A DNA stretch of 64,000 nt from Kingdonia uniflora (lineage: Eukaryota; Streptophyta; Magnoliopsida; Ranunculales; Circaeasteraceae), in assembly GCA_014058105.1 (NCBI GenBank), contig JACGCM010001796.1:1-64000 (forward strand), in the 5' to 3' direction. Numbering within the stretch: the stretch's first letter is position 1; the number at the start of each line of letters is the position of its first letter. Positions 33,473 to 43,962 of this stretch are shown here, one piece after another. The position numbers were made by a program, and so were the translations under genes. The notes under the pieces are model-generated. The model had not been told where the DNA came from, did not search any database, and saw only the letters and a program-made list of their open reading frames with translations.

Positions 33473-34262
33473 GTGACATCGGACACTATTTCAGCGGTGT
33501 ATGGAAGCACTGGTCTGAATGGCATGGGGCAAGTGTACGGGAACAATCTGAGCCGTGGGTTCCCTTGGTATCCTGTCTTGCCTGCCCTTGGTTATTATGG
33601 AGGTCCTCAGATCGCACCTCTTAACTATTATTTTCCTACCATTGCGAACAATGCGCATAACTATGCTGTTGCTAACAATATTGTGTCTTACATGGGAACA
33701 ACGGCTCCAATTAATGCGCCCACTGTTGCTTATCGATGCTTGATATGTGAGAGGGACTCACCATCGTATTGGCGTGACCGCAATGTCCTAGTATCCAGAC
33801 ACGTAAGTTTCTTTCAACATAAGTTTAGTACTGTATTTGATAAATAATCTATAATGTTGTCAGTACTAACGAGATGTATTCACCTATTTGGTAGAATCAT
33901 GTACTTGAGCTTCATGTCAACCTAGGGATATCAACATTTCTTCGAGCATGCACCAGCTGTAGAAAGACGACAACCCCAGTTTGGCGTACTGGCCTATTAG
34001 GCCCAAAAGACGCAACTTTTTATCACCCAAAAAAGGAGAAGAAAGTTAGCCCGGTATCTAATGTTCTCCTTTGTATATGCCCTATGGTAATAAGAGCAAA
34101 TAAGGGAAGCCGCAAAAATAAGGATGATCAACTTGAGTATTAGTACTGAATCTAATGCCTCAAATTTCTCTAGTGATTAACAATAACCTGTATTTTTCAG
34201 TTCAGTCTCTCTGCAATGCATGCGGGCTTACTCGAATTAGAGAAAGGTTTTCAGCAAGCTAA
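33473..34262 (+). CDS. GATA-type zinc-finger gene (internal and last exons)
   Basis: Exon 33473-33802 (110 codons, entered at an AG; donor CAC|GTAAGT), exon from 33895, last exon 34206-34262 ending TAA. All junctions are phase 0. The second exon encodes CTSCRKTTTPVWRTGLLGPK and the last SLCNACGLTRIRERFSAS, the two halves of a plant GATA finger (CxxC, TPxWRxGxxGPK, LCNACG). The donor just after GPK is lost: the nearest GT sites (34045, 34054, 34087) extend the loop from the normal 18-20 to about 30 or more residues. Exon one ends with CLICERDSPSYWRD, resembling half of another finger. GATA factors bind DNA in the nucleus. First exon and promoter not found; it could be a decaying gene. Confidence 0.55.
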
Positions 34263-34647
34263 TGGAGAAGCCTAATCATCTGAGATTGGTTATCATTTAG
34301 TTTTTATTAGAATGAATAAGTATGGAAACATGTAAAACCTTGCAATTTTCTCTGAATAACTTAAGTTGATGGATTATTTAGTTTCAGTATTTTATGGGAG
34401 TATTATTTTTTTATAAATCTTTAAGTGGTCTTATTGTGAATCTTTAATTTTGATTATTCTTAACGGGCTGGCTCCCGTTAACCTCAGCTTTTAGCCTTCT
34501 CTAACTGATTAACTTGTCGAGATAAATGGTTATCTTACTCATTTGTGCGAAGGAGATAAAATCATGAACTCTAGAAGAAGAAAAAAGTGCTAGAACTTGA
34601 AAATATAGAAGAACACGAAAATTAGGACAAAGCTCTCATGTTTCAAC

Positions 34648-34788
34648 TCATGCTTCTTCTATAGCCCTTATAGAACTCCTCTTTTTTCTTCCCCATGTTC
34701 TTGGCTTTGTACCCCCTTGCTTGATCATCGTATTAAAGGCTTTCAAAAACTTCTTCAAATCCTCGCTTCTTACCTTCATAAACCCCAT
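34648..34788 (-). CDS. Putative 46-residue small protein
   Basis: ATG at 34788, TGA at 34648-34650. The peptide opens MGFMKVRSEDLKKFLKAFNT, continues with a Gly/Lys/Pro stretch, and ends in a basic RRK-like segment then AIEEA. A TATA box (TTATATATAC, minus strand, 34866-34875) lies about 80 bases upstream, leaving a plausible short leader. No signal peptide or cysteines. I do not recognise the family. The good promoter spacing and non-repetitive surroundings favour a real small gene, or the first exon of one whose GTAAG (34774-34770) could also be a donor. Confidence 0.4.
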   Translation of the reverse strand: MGFMKVRSEDLKKFLKAFNTMIKQGGTKPRTWGRKKRSSIRAIEEA

Positions 34789-35077
34789 TGACAAATACTG
34801 AATTAAGATGATTGATCAGTGAGTTTGAGTTCTTTAGTTAGAGAAACAACAAGCAGAGAGATCTGTATATATAAGTCATAGTTTAGCATCAAATTCCTTC
34901 CTTGGGCTCTAAGGAAAACAAAGTAGTGTTTTTTTCCAAAATGTTCTTTACATCCCACTACATTGCCAACACAACTGTACCTACTATCTTTTGATTAGCA
35001 CATAGGAATTACAGTATATATAAAAATTACATCTACTATGTTCTTTTGAGCATCGCTAAACAAGAGAATTGGCAGAT

Positions 35078-35169
35078 TACCTGTGGTAGTTCGTGGGTTT
35101 GAAACCTCATGGGGCTGGAAACTCAGGGTAACGGATCCCTATATTAGACCGGCTTGCCTTGCAAAAAAA
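35078..35169 (+). mobile_element. tRNA-derived SINE (5'-truncated)
   Basis: It is flanked by the perfect 11-bp duplication AATTGGCAGAT (35067-35077 and 35170-35180). It contains a pol III B-box GGTTTGAAACC (35096-35106) and the SINE-like tail ACCGGCTTGCCTTGC followed by an A8 tract. The A-box region is missing or very decayed. Confidence 0.85.
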
Positions 35170-35317
35170 AATTGGCAGATCAATTTGCTAAGGAATGCAC
35201 GACACAAGACTGGGGGAATAAACACAAACAAACTGGTGAGATGTTTTATTATTACCATGCCAAAAACTAATCAACAGTATCTCGATCAGAGGTTGCAAAT
35301 TAAGTTTATTGAAATTA

Positions 35318-35492
35318 GGAAATGGTAGGGGCCGCGCGAACGCGTACCCCCTCAGTAACAAATAATGACGTACACTCTCCCACTTGGGGAGATGTTAGGC
35401 GAGCACCCCTCCAAAGTGCAATAAAGGTCACAAGCCTAGGCCATGGATCTTATTGATCGTCCAAAGACCCCGTCCAGGTAAGTATCTTTCAA
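35318..35492 (+). repeat. Dispersed repeat, copy 1
   Basis: GGAAATGGTAGGGGCCGCGC to CAGGTAAGTAT is about 98% identical to 55884-56056. Further weak matches follow at matching distances: TGTGGGACTAAA at about 35561 and 56119, and a GGGAGACCG block at about 36031 and 56489. The pair are therefore two copies of one longer element with a conserved head and a decayed body. I cannot assign the family. Confidence 0.8.
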
Positions 35493-36940
35493 CCGAGCCA
35501 GTCCTACTTATTTTATATTAGTACTTAAATTTGGTCCAAGTAACATAATCAATGTGGGACTAAAATCTTAGGAATCAACTAACTAGCAAATAAAACAATA
35601 TGTAATTTCTTCGACAGCAAGAAAGTTTTAGAGATCCATAGCTACAATGTAACACGTCCCCAAAGGGTACAAATCCCGAAGTAAAGGGCCCCAAGGTACA
35701 AACCCCGGAAGCCCACAAGAACAACTAAAGGGGTTGTCCACCAATTCTCACCCCATAAGAGTTGAGAGCCTCGGTTTTTCACACAACCACTGAACCAAAA
35801 ACTAGCTAGAGCTCACTCATTGGATATAGAGAGAACAAATTAACAAGGATTGATAAATCCAAATTTCTAAACCCTCGTAAAAAGATAACTTTTTTAGCTC
35901 TTCTTATCACAGTGGAACAAACAAAATTAACTAATCATCCTATATTAATACATCTTCATTATGTAGGGTTTTTTTTTTTTTTTTTTTTTTAACTGTGAGC
36001 ATTTAAACTAGTATTACCGCTAAACGGTGGGGAGACCGACGCGATGATTTTTGAAAAGCCATAAAGGTATGCCTTCGACACTACACCTCTTTAGTTGCGT
36101 GTCTTCAGCACTACCCAAAGAAGACTTGTATAAAATTGTCAATTAAGTAAAATATTGCTTTCATGCTTTTAACTCAACCATCTCGAAACTCGTTCCATTT
36201 CATAAGAAAAATTGCAATTCGTATTCTAGATTTTTACAAAAATAAACAAAAATAAACAACACTTCCCCAGTTTTAAAAAACTCTAAATCCACATGCAAAT
36301 CATTTTACACACTTGTATACCAATCAAAGAAAATTGGGCAACATTTTCCATGTTTTATAGACTATCATTTCATAAACCTGCATAACAATTGCAAAGGCTG
36401 GGCAGCACTTACCCAATTTTATAGACTATTACAAACAACCTGCATATCAGTCATAAACCTGTATAACAATCATTCAACACAATTACACCATACAACATGC
36501 ACAAAAACATTTTTATACCATGTCTTAAGCTTTTTATAATATCAAATAATTCAAATCCAAAAAATGACATAAACGATATAGTTCGTTATTACAATATAGA
36601 GAAGACATAAAATAATGCGATAAAAAAGACTAAATTCAAATATTACAACTTCAAAACCGCAAAAATTTGTGACGACCTATCATACTCGTGCAGCTTAAAT
36701 GGTAATGCAAATGTACACCTGGTTTTCCCATGCAAGTATTATAAATAAATTTATCAGTTATCCAAAAATCAACTTGAATCTAAAAAATATGTGATGCTCA
36801 TTGGTCTTCCCAAATAATGCGTGTACATAATTTAGCCAATTACACAAATTGGTACACACTTACACGAGACTATAAACATTACTAATACAATGCATGTATC
36901 TTTAATCAAATAACTGTTTGCTAGATCTATGAACTCACCA
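35493..36940. other. No gene seen; body of the dispersed repeat and A/T-rich spacer
   Basis: Contains a T-run of about 24 (35967-35990), a short palindromic GGGAGACCGACG segment, and a roughly repeated ATTTTATAGACTAT / CCTGCATA motif at 36350-36470. No open frame of interest. Confidence 0.5.
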
Positions 36941-36949
36941 AGTCTAAAG

Positions 36950-37590
36950 AATCTTTGTCAACCCCACTTAGCAGAAATGGAGCATCCAAACTATCTGCAT
37001 GTCACAAAACCAATAATAAAAGGCTTGTTTCCTTTATCTACATGTCCCGTCAACAAAGGCGGACTAATACCATGCAAGTGAGGTGCATGGTCGATCAGGT
37101 AAGATTTATCATCAGACATCTCTAGAGATGCCAAGATTTTTATCTCAGAATTGTCATAATATGCACATGAATAACTCTTAATTCAAACTATTTTCTTTTT
37201 CCTTTTTAATGAACAGACAAGGACTCGATCACACCACTTGCATCGAAGAAGGTTAGTCCCAAGTTTTCAGACTTGTTGGCTTTCAACGGACCTGCGCCCG
37301 AAAGAATCAATGGCAGACTTGCAATGACAGGATTTGTTGCTGCCATTGCAGTGGAGTTGGTGAGAGGTGATGACTTGGTAGCGCAATTGGCAAATGGAGG
37401 ACTTCTGTGGTTTATGGAGAATTCGGTCATATTGTCTCTTGCATCTTTAGCTCCTTTATTCAAAGGAATAAGTGTTAAATCGAAATCAGATGGAGTAATG
37501 GCGTCCGGCGCAGAGATGTGGAATGGTAGATTGGCCATGCTGGTTTAGTGGCTTTGATTTTGACATAATATGTTAATGGTGGCGCACTTG
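36950..37590 (+). pseudogene. ELIP: Early light-induced protein (ELIP) pseudogene
   Basis: 37217-37548 reads KVSPKFSDLLAFNGPAPERINGRLAM, then GFVAAIAVELVRG, ASLAPLFKGISVKSKS and GAEMWNGRLAML. This is the chlorophyll a/b-binding fold of ELIP (helix I with ERINGRLAM, helix III with ELWNGRxAMLG). A one-base loss at about 37541 turns GLVAL into V-stop, and the tail (TEYVKGG in the family) is absent. Upstream, 36985-37098 encodes a transit-peptide-like stretch ending QVRCMVDQ before GTAAGA, matching the usual ELIP exon 1 end, with a 118-base intron. The two exons do not join in frame as written. ELIPs are thylakoid photoprotective proteins induced by light stress. Confidence 0.8.
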
Positions 37591-37599
37591 TTTAATAAT

Positions 37600-39738
37600 A
37601 ACTCAGATACATAACATCTACTGGAAAAAATAGTTTTATGATGGAGATTTTCAGGGGTCATTTATGGGATTACGTATAAGGAACAACTGTTTAACTATAC
37701 TCAGAAGTGTTATAATATGAAGTACAAATTTCACAAAAGATAACTCTTACTCCTTTTACTGCAAGATGTATTTGAACTGCTTTCTTTACGACATTCTCTA
37801 CCGAAAACATGAGCAACATATCATCTGCTTATCATTTTTTCTATTTTTCCTTTCATTCAGTCATCAACCATACCTCCATTATTTTTGTATTAGAAACAGT
37901 TTCTCGTATTCCTCCAATATTGTTCTTAAATCACATCGATTCTAAAACTTAGATCACTTCCATTGTAATACTTAAAATCAAATTTTTACCTTTTTAAGCT
38001 ATGAATTGATTTTGCACATGAAACCAATTCTTCCAGTTCTGCCGTACTAAATCACCTGTCAGTTGCTAAACGGACTCATGAACCATTTGAATTACCAGTA
38101 AACTAGCTAACAAATAAAAATGAAATCCTAATGAAATTTAAACAAAATATATGAAGAGACGAGAACAAAAGGATGTGAAATACTTGAGGAGCCAAAAAAA
38201 TGCAACTTTTATTTCATGATAACAATATTGAAGACGAGCAAAGAATAATATGAATATATAATCCTATACAAAATTTCCAAGAGATCTACAGCTAAATTTG
38301 TGTCACCTTTGATAAGTGTGATCATATCTTTCCATGAGAGCAAGTATACTATGTCGTACATTCTAGTGCCTATAACCTCCTTTATGGGCACTACATCGGA
38401 TCTCTCTTTCAAATCTTTATCTATGACTTTCAAATGGAAGGACAGACCACGACCACCAATACCAAGGCTTTAGGATGAAACCATTATATCCAATTTCAAT
38501 ATTACCATGATTAGCATCCACAACTTCAAGAGACTCATCTCATACTTCAAAGTTGTAAAAGCAGGTACATTTAGATTTGTCTTACTCAGATCCTATTGCT
38601 GGTATGCGGCTACAACTAACACTCTTGTAAGCCTAATGTGATTGACTCATACATCTAGCACCAATGCCCATGATATGAAAGATACTTAATGGTAATAACA
38701 TCAGTCTCTCACAATGTAGTCAATTCTGAATCCCCTGGACACCTCCAGTTTTAATCAGTTCACCCCATAGTCGTTGTGATCGGCATCTCCATTATTTCCA
38801 TTGAACTTCTCGTGCTCCGAGCCCCAACATCTCATGCTCTCATCCCCATCGATTCGATAGCAGTACGGAAATGTGGTTGGAAATATCTCTAGCTATCCCA
38901 GGTCTGAACAAAATCATAAACAACGGCCGAATTTAAAGTATAATTGCATCCTTTCTTCAAGTGAGGCCACCCTAGCTTTTTGATTTCACCTAAATGTTTT
39001 GTTCTAAAAGGCAAAATGAGGATGTGACTCTTAGGGCTGAAATTCGCATTTATAATTAAACATAAATATCTCATTTTTATCAAGATTCAAACAAAACCCA
39101 ACATTGCTTAGACCAAAACAGATCTAATAAACATTAATTAACCAATACATAATCAAACAAAAAAAAAATCAAATTTAATTTTATACCTGCATTTGCTAAC
39201 CAGTTCTCCAAGACCCCTTGTACTAAACCCCTCACAGCAAACCAGCACAAACTCTATTTTAATTCTACAGAGGCTACTCTTGTTTAATTCTCTGGTTTGT
39301 AGATTGGAGAAGGTCCCATGTTACAAATTCTAACATTAAGGTTATATCATCGAGCTTGTAGAGAGAAGAAATTGGATCTAGAGAATGAGATCGAGAGAGA
39401 AGAGGGAAGAGATAACAAAATTACAGTACTTGCCCTTTCAAACCTTTAAAGTGAACGGGGGCATTTGCGTCATATTGTGGCAAAGTTCAATGGACGTAGC
39501 TGACGTCACAAACTCCCTTTCCCATCATATCTATCGCAAAGAAGACCTCCTACTGTCGGTCTTGATTAAGACATAAAGGAAATATGTACAAGGTGGGAAC
39601 AACTCTCCTTACCCACATACAGGAAAAGAAAGAGCCTGAAACCAATCCAACCAAAAACAAAATTCCACCATTAGAACTCATCCAACAAAAAAAGTTCTTA
39701 AGAGAATTCCAAAAAACAAGATATACAAGATCCATATA
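37600..39738. other. No recognised gene; exon-like stretch on the minus strand
   Basis: The minus strand 39400-39190 looks like a promoter-proximal exon: CT-rich leader, ATG near 39321, and GCAAATGCAG|GTATAA donor at 39184. Downstream minus-strand frames (39083-38889, 38433-38209) are not recognised and are separated by stops. It may be a degraded host gene or processed copy. Confidence 0.3.
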
Positions 39739-39882
39739 AGCTCCACTTGGAATCCCGTTTATAGCTCCACGAATCAAGGATTACCATTTATTTTCTTTGA
39801 TCCAATGGTTAGTAATGGTTAGATCAAAAAAAAATAGAATTACTTGATATGTGGGGCTATAAACGGGATACCAAGCAGAGCC
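39739..39882 (+). mobile_element. 144-bp MITE with 42-bp inverted repeats
   Basis: Left arm 39739-39780 and right arm 39841-39882 pair in 35 of 42 positions (core CTTGGAATCCCGTTTATAGC against GCTATAAACGGGATACCAAG). ATA stands on both sides, too short to decide the family. Confidence 0.8.
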
Positions 39883-40149
39883 ATAACCAACCAAAGGAAC
39901 CCCACCAGGCTTTCAATAGCAACTCATCTTACAACATAAATAACCTTCCTACAGAACTCAGTCCATGCTAACACTCATAACCCTACTATATAAAATAGTG
40001 AAAGAGAACCCAAACCTAAATCCAAACCCAAAACGATACACTAGCCATATTTCCATAACTGCACATCAAAGTTCTAGTATAAAAGCAAAAAACTATAGTC
40101 CAGAACCATCATCAGCAACAAACTGGACCCATCCACAAACAAACCACCA

Positions 40150-40426
40150 TCCTCAATAACAAATTTCAGTCAACAAAAAAACTTGTGCCAAGGCAGCCAT
40201 ACCACAATGGATAAGCCATGAAACCAGGAACACCCCAACCATCCCTTACATAATTACTCTAAGCATCACAAGTATCACAGATAACTCCTAACCAGGCAAC
40301 CAAGGCCAAGAGCTTGGTGAAAAGCTTTAACTGCAAGGACTCAGGTATTAATACTTCTAAAGTAAACCTTACATGTAGCATCAGCATCAATGAGCCCTTG
40401 TAGAACAGCAGAAAAATCATTTGGCA
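40150..40426 (-). pseudogene. LINE 3' end, left flank of element E
   Basis: The minus strand encodes NDFSAVLQGLIDADATCKVY after the element E insertion point. It continues in frame from the LINE RNase H-like segment at 46270-46082 (YREANKVVNHLTN...GFIVLMP). This continuity supports E as a single insertion into the LINE. Weak similarity on its own. Confidence 0.45.
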
Positions 40427-40874
40427 TAATCCACAATCAAATTGAGATTAACCTAATTGAAGAATAACATGAAGAACAACCAAATTGGCGAGAGAATTTC
40501 CCTTTTATAGCTTCAATTGCTCAATAACTTAATTTTAATTGAATTCCTCTCAAACCCTAAGTCTCTCTTACAAAAGCTTGGATTAATCTAAGATGATCTC
40601 ATCTTGCCCAGCCTTTCCCCTTTATGATGGTTACAAGTTTCTGGTTACAAGATTGGACAAAAATACATTTTTCACGACTTAAAACTATGCTAAATCGCGC
40701 ATTTGTTCGAATAGAACAATACTATGTTCGAACAAAAACTAAGTGTATTTGAACATACTAAAAGTTTGTTCAAACAATATACTCAGACAGTGGTTTATTT
40801 GAACAGACATAAAAAGTCTGTTCGAATAGACTTTAAAAAAAAAGTCAAATATTAACCCAAATCCTCCTGGATCA
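40427..40874 (-). repeat. 3' LTR of element E (448 bp)
   Basis: On the minus strand it starts TGATCCAGGAGGAT at 40874 after a polypurine tract (AAAGGGGGGAGCCA) and ends ATTGTGGATTA at 40427. It has TTCGAATAGA and TTCGAACA units at 40690-40835. Confidence 0.85.
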
Positions 40875-40892
40875 TGGCTCCCCCCTTTATGA

Positions 40893-41147
40893 GCCTTGAG
40901 CTATTGCTCAAGCTAGAAATGTAGATGTGGGAATGCGGTCGTGCCCATTTCCCTCTTGTACCACTTTCACTTACTAAGTAGTTAACCTTTCTTCCCAACT
41001 TGGAACGACTCGATACCACCCCGTCTTATAGCATGAACTTTCCTCTATATAATACTATCCTCCTGCAACGGATCTTCTCTTTCCATCCATAAGTCATCAA
41101 CTGATGGTAGGCGAGTATCGATTGTAGAGTCTTCATCTAAAAAAGAT
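40893..41147 (-). pseudogene. Integrase far C-terminal tail of element E
   Basis: The minus strand resembles 21690-21860 of element C: DDLWMEREDPLQEDS, then RRGGIESFQVGKKG, LPSKSKW, and EXGTTAFPHL-like text before the polypurine tract. Element F interrupts it at the conserved FEPS/LLDEDS junction. Confidence 0.7.
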
Positions 41148-42952
41148 GTAACGAAGAGTTGAAGCGGAAGAATTCAATATCCTCGAGTCCACGAGGGAAA
41201 TAAACGTTTTGTCGGTTAAACAAAGGAAAATGATTAAGAAAATAAAATATAACTTTGGTAATTTGATTGATAATGATTCATTTCTTTCTTACATGTGAGC
41301 TTAGCCTTTTTATAGGCTTACAAGTTACAACTATAAATCAATTTAAAGAACATTAAAGAAAGAGGTATAGAACTCTTCATATACCTCATTAAATACCACT
41401 ATTCACTTAAAAACCATTAAACCATTATTTATTTGGAGTTACTAACCCTTTTAACTTCAATGACTCTTGGCATTTTGGTGGATCGGGCTTGTGCTCGGGC
41501 TTGCTCGACTAATCTATTTTTTCTAACACATAATGAGCTTCTACATCAATCTCACTTTCTTAAAAAGAATTTGCCCTTGAGTTCAGTAAAAAGAAGTAAG
41601 GGTTCTCCCATTTGCGAGCGGTAGACAAGTATTTTAATCTTTTACCCTTAAAATTTATCGCAGATATTTGCCCTCTCTTGCCAGCGTCGGTGCGCTTACC
41701 CATTTCTTCCTTTATATAAATTTTGAAATTCGGTATCTTCTTTCGACATAAACAAATAATTTCATTTTTCCTCGCCTTTCATCAGATATAGCAGCTCTAA
41801 ATTGTGTTTCTTTCTTTCTTCTACCCTTCTTCATATTTACCCAATCTTTTGAAAAACTCGTCCTCAAGCTCTGTGATAAGAAAATAATAGGTTGTAGGAG
41901 ATTGCTCATATTCATTCTAGACACAAAATTTATATCACCTAGTGAAATCTCCATGATAAAATGGTCTTCATACCCGTTTGGAAACTTGTACCCGTTGTTA
42001 AAAATTGTATGGAATGTGTCACTTTATATTCTTGCATACGTGGAGAAAATGCGTTCGATGAAGTTCTTGGTAGTGGCTACCATATTAGCAATTATGGTTG
42101 AATGATCATCGAATTGGTCAATTGTATTTTCAACACCAATTGATTTTTCATTTTTCCCAAGAGGTATTTGAGATGGTATTATAGGTAAAATGGGTTGTAT
42201 TTGGGGTGGGGGATTTGGTATTGGTAAATTTGGTGATGAAGTGATGGCGGTGGGGGCTATATGGACGGGAGATGGAGATTTTAGTAGAGAAGAGGCATTG
42301 GGTACTTGTGTGTTTGGGGTGGACATCAAAGAGATTGTGGATGATGGGGTAACACCAACTAGAGTAGTAAGCGCCACGACGACATTACTTAGTTGTTGGA
42401 TGGAAGCCTCGATTTTCTCCGCAAAATTGGCGAATTCTTTCTTCGTAACATATTTTCCAAGAATTTTATCTTGGGAACGGTCTTCTTAATCAATCATCCA
42501 CGTTATGGTTACAGGCCTACAACCTGCTCTGATACCACTTAACGAAGAGTTGGAGCAGAAGAATTTAATATCCTCGAGTCCACGAGGGAAATAAACGCTT
42601 TATTGGTTAAGCAAAGAAAAATGATTAAGAAAATAAAAGATAACTTTGGTAATTTGATTGATAATGATTCATTTCTTTCTTACATATGAGCTCAGCCTTT
42701 TTATAGGCTTACAAGTTACAACCATAAATCAATTTAAAGAACATTAAAGAAATAGGTATAGAACTCTTCATATACCTCATTAAATACCTCATTAAATACC
42801 ACTATTCACTTAAAAACTATTAAACCATTATTTATTTGGAGTTACTAACCCTTTTAACTTCAATGATTTTTGGCATTTTGGTGAATCGGGCTTGTGTTCC
42901 AGCTTGCTCGACTAATCTATTTTTTCTAACACATAACGAGCTTCTACATCAA
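41148..42952 (-). mobile_element. Element F: 1.8-kb non-autonomous LTR retrotransposon
   Basis: Direct repeats 41148-41552 and 42539-42952 (about 95% alike) are LTRs. On the minus strand they start TGATGTAGAAGC and end CTCTTCGTTA. A perfect primer site TGGTATCAGAGCAGG (minus, about 42520-42534) follows the right LTR, and a purine tract AAGAAAGTGAGA precedes the left one. The flanks AGATG and AGACG fit a 5-bp TSD with one change. The element D/E integrase reads FEPS...LDED across the site. The interior holds only a gag-like frame. Confidence 0.9.
42024..42500 (-). CDS. gag-like ORF of element F
   Basis: Reading from about 42489: DRSQDKILGKYVTKKEFANF, then EKIEASIQQLSNVV and a Pro/Ser/Thr/Ile-rich tail, ending FIERIFSTYARI at 42024 (at least 117 codons from the internal ATG at 42377). 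The coiled N-terminal half and proline-rich second half are gag-like, but no zinc knuckle or protease follows. Behind it, a short remnant (41900-41830, SLRTSFSKDW) resembles the last residues upstream of the 3' LTR in gypsy elements, so the whole pol is deleted. Confidence 0.45.
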
Positions 42953-43387
42953 GACGGCTCAAACAACTTCAAATGCTCGACATTAATCACTGAATACATT
43001 TTCATGAAAGGTGACAAATCCAATTAGAATGCGTTGTCACCAATCTTCTTGAGTATGGTGAATAGACCATAACAGATAGGTATGGGTTTCTAACCTTCTC
43101 CTTTTAGTCGTTCTTTATCCAAATACAACCAAACTAGGTCGCCCTCTTAAAAAGTACACTCAACTTGATGTTTGTCACGTCGAGCCTTATACTTCGCTTA
43201 AGATGTGTTGCATAGAACGCAGCCATGAACTACACGGGCAATATCCTCCTGCATCTTCGGTTAAAAGACATAACACCGCAAATCCAAAAGAATCTGCTCA
43301 ACTCCAAAATGACCTGCAACCTGGGAATAATGAACCTCCATAATCTAATACAAACGGTCTCCACCCTAAGGATTACATAGAAGAGTG
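42953..43387 (-). pseudogene. Integrase fragments of element E
   Basis: On the minus strand: zinc part (GGDRLY, VHYSQVAGHFGVEQILLD, GCVLCNTS-like at about 43370-43200), then directly the C-terminal domain (AKYKARRDKHQVECTF, KERLKGEGKKPIPICYG, MYSVINVEHLKLFEPS at 43200-42953). The DDE core is deleted between them. Confidence 0.75.
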
Positions 43388-43962
43388 TGTAGTAGCATAT
43401 TTCCCAGATTCAACAAAGAGAAACCAACAGATCTTAGTCGAAGCCATTCCATCATTCGAGAAGATGCCACATCTACGATCACAGTTCTCAATCCAAACTC
43501 GACAAAGAGAAGCCGACAGATCTTAGTCAAAGACGTTCCATCATTCGAGAAGATGTCACATTAGCAACCAAAGTTTTAGACCTGCTGTTGTACTTGGTCA
43601 AATAGAGTCGTTGGGAGATCCGCGAAGTTTGCCCACTACCCCAAAATAAGAAACTATTTTTCTTTTTATAAACTGCATGTATCTACTATAAATACAGGTA
43701 GAGAATGAGTTATTCAGATCCGTAACTTTGTTATTCATTAATCCTTACTTTCTAATAACACAACAAATTGTAATAATTAACAACTTATTGGATTTTTCAT
43801 CAAAGCCCTCTCGAGGTCATGGTTTTTCTCAGCCTTTACTAAGTTTCCACGTAAAATCTTATTTGTTTAAGCTTATTATTGCATAATCCTTACTAGAAGT
43901 ATTGCTGAAGATTATCCTCTCAAAAATACGTCATTATAGAGTACCCTAGAAAACAAACCCTT
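43388..43962 (+). mobile_element. TAT-type LTR plus RNase H stub inserted in element E
   Basis: It begins TGTAGTAGCATATTTCCC, as does the minus-strand LTR at 15188. It shares AAGTTTGCCCACT, ATAAATACAGGTAGA and TTTCCACGTAAAATCTT. After the LTR, 43890-43945 (TATTGCTGAAGATTATCC) matches the start of the RNase H relic at 14725-14700. A duplicated ACAGATCTTAGTC / CATTCGAGAAGATG segment (43430-43475 and 43513-43560) lies in its first half. Its right end returns to element E at GTATGAATTG (minus). Confidence 0.65.

Noticed and set aside
35318..35492. Possible 5S-rRNA-bearing (Cassandra-type) LTR
   Set aside because: I compared by eye with the 5S internal promoter boxes and found no convincing A-box or C-box; only the TGTGGGACTA word recalls plant repeats.
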